Assembly (NCBI RefSeq): GCF_048564905.1
Contig: NC_132995.1
Span: 57,342,639-57,406,638, forward strand
Source of the DNA: Vicugna pacos
Lineage: Eukaryota; Chordata; Mammalia; Artiodactyla; Camelidae
Reading direction: 5' to 3'
DNA length: 64,000 bases
The translations under genes were made by a program, and so were the position numbers. Below, piece by piece: positions 58,691-64,000 of this stretch. Each line of letters starts with the position of its first letter. The first letter of the stretch is position 1. Under the pieces are notes generated by a model. It worked only from the letters and a program-made list of their open reading frames with translations. It searched no databases and was not told the origin of the DNA.

Positions 58691-59624
58691 GTCACACCGT
58701 GGTGTCACTTGCTGCTGAGGTGTTAGTGGCTGATAGTCCCGTTAATGTGCCCCGAGCCTGCCCGTTTAACAGCGCGTGTCTGGAGAGCTTTCAGGGTTTG
58801 GAGCCAGCGGATGCTGGAGAGGTTTTCTCCAGGTGCCCACCAGCCAGTCAGGGCGCCCTCTCCTCCGATGGCCACGTGCCCCGTGAACATCCTCCTTTGC
58901 CGGATTTCCCCTCAGCCATCGCCTCGGTTCACAGTGCACGGTCACCCACGGAATCCCACTGCTGCGCGGGGCCCCTGGCCATGTGGACACTGGAACACTC
59001 CACACCTGTGCTGCTGACTTCCCCCGCCGCCGCGGCCCGAAGAGGATGGCTCTGGGCCAGAGCTAGTGTTGGACGCACCCCCTCCCCAGTGAAGCAGGGG
59101 ACACAGGGAGCTGTGGGCAGGCTTGGTGCCCCCAGGTGGCTGAAGGGCAGCTGCTGTTTGACCGGCACCTCAGGGATTCTCAGGATGCGCCTGAGCAGAT
59201 GCCCAACGACAGTAGTCTTCCGGATTGTCTTCTGTTCTCTGCTGAGCTTTTGACAGAGCCCGTAATGCCAGAGGTGTGTGCATTTGCCCCGGTGCAGCCT
59301 CTAGGGGAAATGGAGAGGAGGAATTTGAGGACACGTGGTTGGGTGTACTTTTTCTTTATTTGTGGCAGCATTTCCTGAGTGGTGTTCCTTGGTAGGGATC
59401 CAGATGGAAGGAAGCACTGTCATCCTTTCTAAGGGAGTGATGTCTGGAGTGAGAGCATGGAGCAGTTTGTCCAGCAGCACACGGGCCATGGAGCGGCCTT
59501 GCCAAACTGGGGCTGTGGGTTTGGGGAGGGCAGAGCCTGTTGCTGAACCCGTCAGCTGGGCTGGAAAGAGCCCTGCCCTTGAGGTGGGAAGCTCTGGCTC
59601 CTGCCCTTTCCCTGACTCCTCCTG

Positions 59625-59695
59625 ACTTGGTGACCTTGGGTGAATCACTGACCTCCTGGCCCTTAGCTTCCTCACTGCCGAGTGGGAACAATGCT
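59625..59695 (+). mobile_element. MIR core fragment
   Basis: GACTTGGTGACCTTGGGTGA followed by ATCACTGACCTCCTGGCCC and TTAGCTTCCTCACTG matches the MIR core. Confidence 0.65.
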
Positions 59696-60144
59696 CCCGT
59701 TGCTCAGGGATTTGGATGCCAGCCGCCCTGCCCATAGGGAAGCCTCCTGAGTGCATGAAGGCCCCTCTTAGACACACAGCAACTGTGACTTGGCCTCTCT
59801 CTGTCCGACACCCCCAGGAGGACCAGGCATGGATGGGCGCCACTGGGACAGACTAGGCCCAGGCTATGTCTGCCAAGAATGGTCAGCCGAGCACATGGCC
59901 TGGAAACTTCCCTCTCACTCCCTCAGACTGGCAGAATAGATGCACAAAAGAAGGCAGAGCTGCAGCCTGGAGTCGAGAACACAAAGGACTGCTGGGGAGT
60001 GAGTCAAGGCCCCTGAGGGTTGAGCAATGAGTGTCTGTCCAAGTGGGATGTCTCAGCAACCCAGGAGTGTGAATAGAAACATCGCTGGGATTCCAGCATG
60101 AGGAGGATGGGTCTTGAGAAGAGGGAGCCGCTGTGGGAGGGGCA

Positions 60145-60268
60145 AGAGCGCTGGTCTGGGAATCTGGAGACCTGGCTTCACCCCTTTGTCAGAAACTGGT
60201 CGTGTGACCTTGGACAAGCTGACCCCAGCTTCCTGTTCTGTAAACTAGGCGGTGGGACGGGATGATGG
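60145..60268 (+). mobile_element. MIR SINE fragment
   Basis: AAGAGCGCTGGTCTGGGAAT followed by CTGGAGACCTGG, TCGTGTGACCTTGGACAAGC and TCCTGTTCTGTAAACTAGGC matches sense MIR. Confidence 0.75.
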
Positions 60269-60781
60269 ACCCTAGAGCCCATTGCACTTGGGGAACGAGG
60301 CACTGCAGAGTCGCAGGTGCCTATCACTGTTCACACTGTGCCTTCCGGACCGAGATGGGCAGGCAGTGCAGTCTGCAGCCTTTGTTACCAGCTAGTAAAT
60401 CCCTGTGGTTAATGAATAATAGCTTCAGGAGCGGAGGTGGGGGCGTGGGGACTGTGAGTGAAGACGTGTGGGACACACAGGTTCCACCAAGGTGAGATGA
60501 TTTCAGGCAATGACAGGCGGAGGAACTTGAAACTGACTTCACTAAGCAGTTTTTGCCGCAGGCTTGCTGGCAGGTGGCCCTGGTGGCCCCCTGCTGACGC
60601 CTGCCACCCTGAGCTCCCACGGGCCTGCTGGAGCTATGACTGACGGCTGCAGCGGCGCCTCTGCCCCAGAGCCCGCCACCCTGCGCCTGCCGCTGCCACG
60701 CCCGCCGCTGCCACGCCCTGTGGTTCAGGACACTTCACTGACAGCCCGACTCCCAGTTCTAAACCACTGGCTATGATTCCT

Positions 60782-60866
60782 TTTTAAAATTTTTTTTAGT
60801 GGGGATTGAACCCAGGACCTCACGCATGCTAAGCATACTCTCTACCACTGAGCTGCCCTCCCCCCG
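60782..60866 (-). mobile_element. Camelid tRNA-derived SINE, minus strand, short tail
   Basis: The reverse complement reads GGGGGAGGGCAGCTCAGTGG, then TAGAGAGTATGCTTAGCATG and a B box GGTTCAATCCCC, followed by a short A-rich tail. The ACCTCC module is missing. Confidence 0.88.
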
Positions 60867-61224
60867 GCTCCGATTCTTGTTGAGGCTTTTCCTTTCCCAC
60901 ACTTTCTTACCCAGTTGAGCTCCTCTGCTTCTTCCTACCAGTGTGATGTGGGTTTTTAGCTCTCTCTCAGATCCCATTTTGCTCTGTCCAGAATCCACTC
61001 TTGTGTTTCTTTAGGGTTTATCTTTTACATCCCTGGTATTCCGACCGACTCCATTGCCTGGACCCCTGCCCCTTAAGCAAGGGGACTCAGTTTCTCCTTG
61101 TTTAACCTGCTTGGAGACATCTAGCCTTCTTGTATGATTACATATTACATGATCACAGTTTCACTCAAAAGTATGCAGTATGTCCTCTCATCCTTACTGA
61201 AGGCATCCCAGACTTAAACGCCTA

Positions 61225-61620
61225 AGTGTTACCGGCTGCTTGCTGCTCGAAAGCCAGTAGACGAATGTTGGACGAAAAGGAAAAGTTGCTTTATTCAGGA
61301 GGCAGGCAACCTGGGGAGAAGGTGGACCCGTGTCTAAAAACCAACTCTGAAGGTTCTCCACCATGAACGTTTTTAAAGGAAGAATCGTTTGGGGAGGGGG
61401 TCAGAGTGTCTTACTGTGTGGAGACTTTCTTCTGCTTGGTTGGTGGTGAGGTAACAGGGCGGTGCTCTAGGACTCTTGTGCTCAGCCTGAAGTTACTGTG
61501 TTCCACCTGGGTGGGGGCCTTAGTTACTGCAGAAGAGTGCAAAGATACTGTTCTGTATGTCCCTTGAGGAGGACCCAGGACCCTGCCCCGTGTCTGCACT
61601 ATTGTTTCTTGACTACTCCT
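61225..61620 (-). mobile_element. Possible LTR-type fossil, minus strand
   Basis: AAAAGTTGCTTTATTCAGGA followed by GGCAGGCAACCTGGGG looks like an LTR polyadenylation region read backwards. GGGTGGGGGCCTTAGTTACT and CTTGAGGAGGACCCAGGACC continue it. Family not assigned; broken. Confidence 0.35.
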
Positions 61621-62229
61621 CCTTTATTTCTGCATTCCTCCCTTCCCTATTTGAATCTGCCCTTTGGAACTCAGGGAAGGTCAAGGAGGCTGAATGAAGC
61701 CTATTTCCTACAAACAAGAGTTGAGGGATGCAGAAAGGACTTATACCCGGGAAGGCCCCACAGGGTCCTGCTTGGTTTCATAAGGACCATTTTTTTTTTT
61801 TATTTCACTGCGAAGTTTTTGTGTATGTGTGTACTTAACAAGTAATTCTTACACTTACTAAAAAACAAATCTGGGAGTAGAAAGGCAAATGAAATGTTCT
61901 ATAATTCAAAGTAAAATGGTATGGGACAAAGACTTGAGTGATTTTTAATGGTGATCATTCCGTCAATTGTACTTTTAAAATCTGATAACATTTTCTTAGG
62001 TGCTGCAGTGTTCTAAGGGATCATCGGAAATGCTGATTTGGTAAATCATGTCCCTAGCTCTTCTGACCTAAATCATGGCATGATTTGAAAGCTCCTCTCC
62101 CAGCTTCCTTTTGTCCTGTGCTGCCTGTGGCTCCAGGCTCTGCCCTTTGTGAAGGCTGCCTTCCTTCCACTGTTACAGGGACTCCTCTTCGTTGCATTTT
62201 CTTTACTCTGGATGCTGCTTCTGCTGCTT

Positions 62230-62425
62230 CTTATTTTAATTTTTTATTGTGGAAAATTTCAAATACAGGCTAAGGCAGAGAAAAGAGAATAATGAGCCCC
62301 AGCTCACCCATCGCCCAGTTCCAACAGTTATCAGCTCATGGCCGGTTCTGTTTCATCTGTACCCTCACCCCCTTCCCCACCCTTCCTGTATTATTTCTAG
62401 AAAATTCAGAGAACACTTACGACTG
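62230..62425. mobile_element. Old LINE-type fragment
   Basis: TTTTATTGTGGAAAATTTCA, CCCCAGCTCACCCATCGCCC followed by AGTTCC, then ATCAGCTCATGGCCGG match a widespread old mammalian repeat (pattern CCCATCACCCAGCTTCAACA). Confidence 0.55.
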
Positions 62426-62479
62426 AAAACTGTTGTCTACTAAGCTGCATTTATTAGTAATGTATTTTCCCATTTAAAA

Positions 62480-63105
62480 TGAATTTTCAGAATAACAAGG
62501 AGGCAACGTTTCATCCCCATCAGGTTGGTGACAGTGTAATAGTCAATTAATATTTTTGACAAGGACATAGAACAGAAAGAATGCTTCGACATTGACCTTG
62601 GAATAGAAAATTGGTGCCCCAGTGTTGCAGAGCAGTACAGGCAGGGTCTCGTGTGACTGAAGATACCCCTAGGTGAACATTTACAAAAATATTTATTGCA
62701 GTGACATATTGGGAACCACTGAAAAGTTCACCAAGAGGAAAATGAATTTTTAAATTGTGATTAAATATAGTGAATATTCTCACAGTGGACTGTGATCTGC
62801 AGCAATCGAAATGAATTTGCTGGAGTGACATGTGTCAACAAGGATTGCCCTAAAATGTTTTGTCGAGTAAAAAAGATGCAAAAGAGTATAGATGGTGTGA
62901 TGCTATTTTAAGTAGTTTTAAATCATGCAAAAACTGTGTATTGTTTTTGGATACATACATATATAATAAAAGCATGAAAATGCATGAGGGTGATAAATAC
63001 CAAGTTCAGGATGCTATTTCTGGGGTAAGTGGGGGTAATGGGATTGGGAAGGGAGTGAAATAGGGACCTGATCAGTGTCTGTAAAGCTTTCTTTCTTAAA
63101 AAAAA
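62480..63105 (+). mobile_element. Older L1 (L1M-type) 3' end, plus strand
   Basis: ATTTACAAAAATATTTATTG, CAGTGACATATTGGGAACCA, ATGCAAAAGAGTATAGATGG followed by TGTGATGCTATTTTA, and CCAAGTTCAGGATGCTATTT fit an old L1 3' end in order. Ends in an A run at about 63098-63106. Confidence 0.65.
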
Positions 63106-63740
63106 ATCTAAAGCAAATGTGACTTAATATTAGGATTTGACAGTCCTGGATGTGTCCAGGTATTTATTATTCTTCATACTTTCCTGTTTGTTTTAAATGC
63201 TGCCTCATTCAGAATTAAAGAATGTGTGATTTTTCTTCATCTGGTGGTGAGCTTGAGACGGTCACGGTGTCACGTATGTTATTGGCATCTAAACTGTGGC
63301 TAAGAAACTTAGCCAGTCCTGAGAAAATGCTTATTCTCTTTGTCATCTAAAGATACTAGATCACAGCTCCCCCTGAATGTAGTGGATTCCTAGAAATCTA
63401 AGACTCCACGTATTTTCCAGACACCTATGTTGATAGTTGGAAAAAGCCAAGTAATAAAGTCCTAATGATTTGACTTAATAAGTTTACAGAAGCAATTACA
63501 CTGTAATTTCTTTGTGCCATTGGAGAAGGCAAGGACAAAGTGAAGGGAGGAGGCCTAGGAGGAAATCCTTCCTTGCCTGTGTGTGGACTGGTCTTAGATG
63601 CAGCTTCTTTCCTCTCTTCTGTAGTTGGTTGACACCTGCACTGGAGTAGGGCAGACAGGCCTTGGAGGAGGGAGGACTTAGCTGACGAGGAGTGGTTGAC
63701 TAGCTGGGTCGCAGGATTAAGGGCCCATCTTTGGTGAGAC
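63106..63740. other. Intronic sequence, nothing recognised
   Basis: No repeat, exon or RNA gene seen. Composition is average. Confidence 0.4.
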
Positions 63741-63744
63741 AGAC

Positions 63745-64000
63745 CCTTTGAGACCTGGTTCCTTCATCTTCATCTCTGCTCACTACCCACCTCCGCTCAT
63801 GCTCCCCTTCCTGCCAGAGCCCACCCCGGCCCTCTCTGTGAACTCACTCTTGGGCCTCTGGCCTCTGGCCTTGCACATGCCCTGTCTTCCCACGTGGCAT
63901 GAGTGTCTCCCCATACCTGTCCCTGGGCTGCCTGCCCAACCCAGGCTTCCCAAGACTCAGACCCAGGTGATCTCTGTACAGTGCCCTCCCGGGCTCCCCA
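63745..64000 (+). mobile_element. Possible L2 3' fragment running off the window
   Basis: CTCTGGCCTTGCACATGCCC and the surrounding C/T-rich context resemble the L2 'CTTTGCACTTGCTGTTCCC' region. Weak match. Confidence 0.4.

Larger units (their letters stand above)
38260..64000 (+). other. IGSF3: IGSF3 intron following the signal-peptide exon, running off the window
   Basis: From the donor at 38260 to the window end there is no acceptor followed by an Ig-domain frame, so at least 25.7 kb is intron. Long first coding introns often hold enhancers. The repeat-free stretches are 38260-39330, 39670-42000, 43500-45170, 45320-50980, 51100-52100, 53130-55410, 56120-57840, 58700-59620, 60270-60780, 61630-62220 and 63110-63740. 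I recognise no gene in them. Short T runs (38686-38699; 50191-50200; 61790-61801) occur. Confidence 0.8.

Noticed and set aside
58543-59253. 236-codon open frame, plus strand
   Set aside because: It starts in antisense L1M sequence and runs into unique intronic DNA; no codon or domain evidence.

Overview
The window is mammalian nuclear DNA, most likely from a camelid (camel, llama or alpaca). Several insertions are tRNA-derived SINEs of the camelid Vic-1 type: a tRNA-like head with A and B boxes, then a tail of the form (TAAA)n CTAATTACCTCCCCC. Even-toed-ungulate-type L1 3' ends are also present. I see no primate Alu, rodent B1, carnivore SINEC, pig PRE-1 or ruminant Bov-tA/BovB. Older pan-mammalian repeats (L2, MIR, MER5-type hAT elements, MLT2-type LTR, older L1M) fill much of the rest.

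Only one functional protein-coding gene can be supported: the 5' end of IGSF3 (immunoglobulin superfamily member 3), on the + strand. A TATA-less CpG island lies at about 36.4-37.45 kb and contains GC boxes. A probable noncoding exon 1 ends at 37170. A probable exon 2 (37588-38259) holds a long 5' leader with three upstream ORFs, the ATG at 38217 and the first 14 and a third codons (MKCFFPVLSCLAVLG, the signal-peptide start). It ends at a consensus donor, G|GTAAGT. Everything from 38260 to 64000 is then IGSF3 intron; no further exon was found.

Layout. 0-9.7 kb is a repeat graveyard: an ERVL-type LTR, SINEs, L1s in both orientations, an L1 nested in an L1, and a 5'-truncated processed pseudogene of CNOT3 (about 8.19-9.29 kb) sitting inside an older L1. 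9.7-36 kb is intergenic upstream DNA with L2/MIR remnants, two nested L1 3' ends with clear target-site duplications, a long CTTT/CT microsatellite at 27.1-27.36 kb, and some repeat-poor AT-rich stretches that could be regulatory. 36-38.3 kb is the IGSF3 promoter and first exons. 38.3-64 kb is the IGSF3 intron, with MIR, hAT, L2, two LTR fossils, older L1 pieces and SINEs.

I found no undescribed multi-gene system. Most long open frames are chance frames in GC-rich or repeat DNA. The observations most worth a second look are the IGSF3 leader with its strong-context uORF, the CNOT3 pseudogene, the nested insertions, and the repeat-poor candidate regulatory blocks. All family names come from recall of consensus sequences, not from a search; repeat borders are approximate unless a target duplication is stated.
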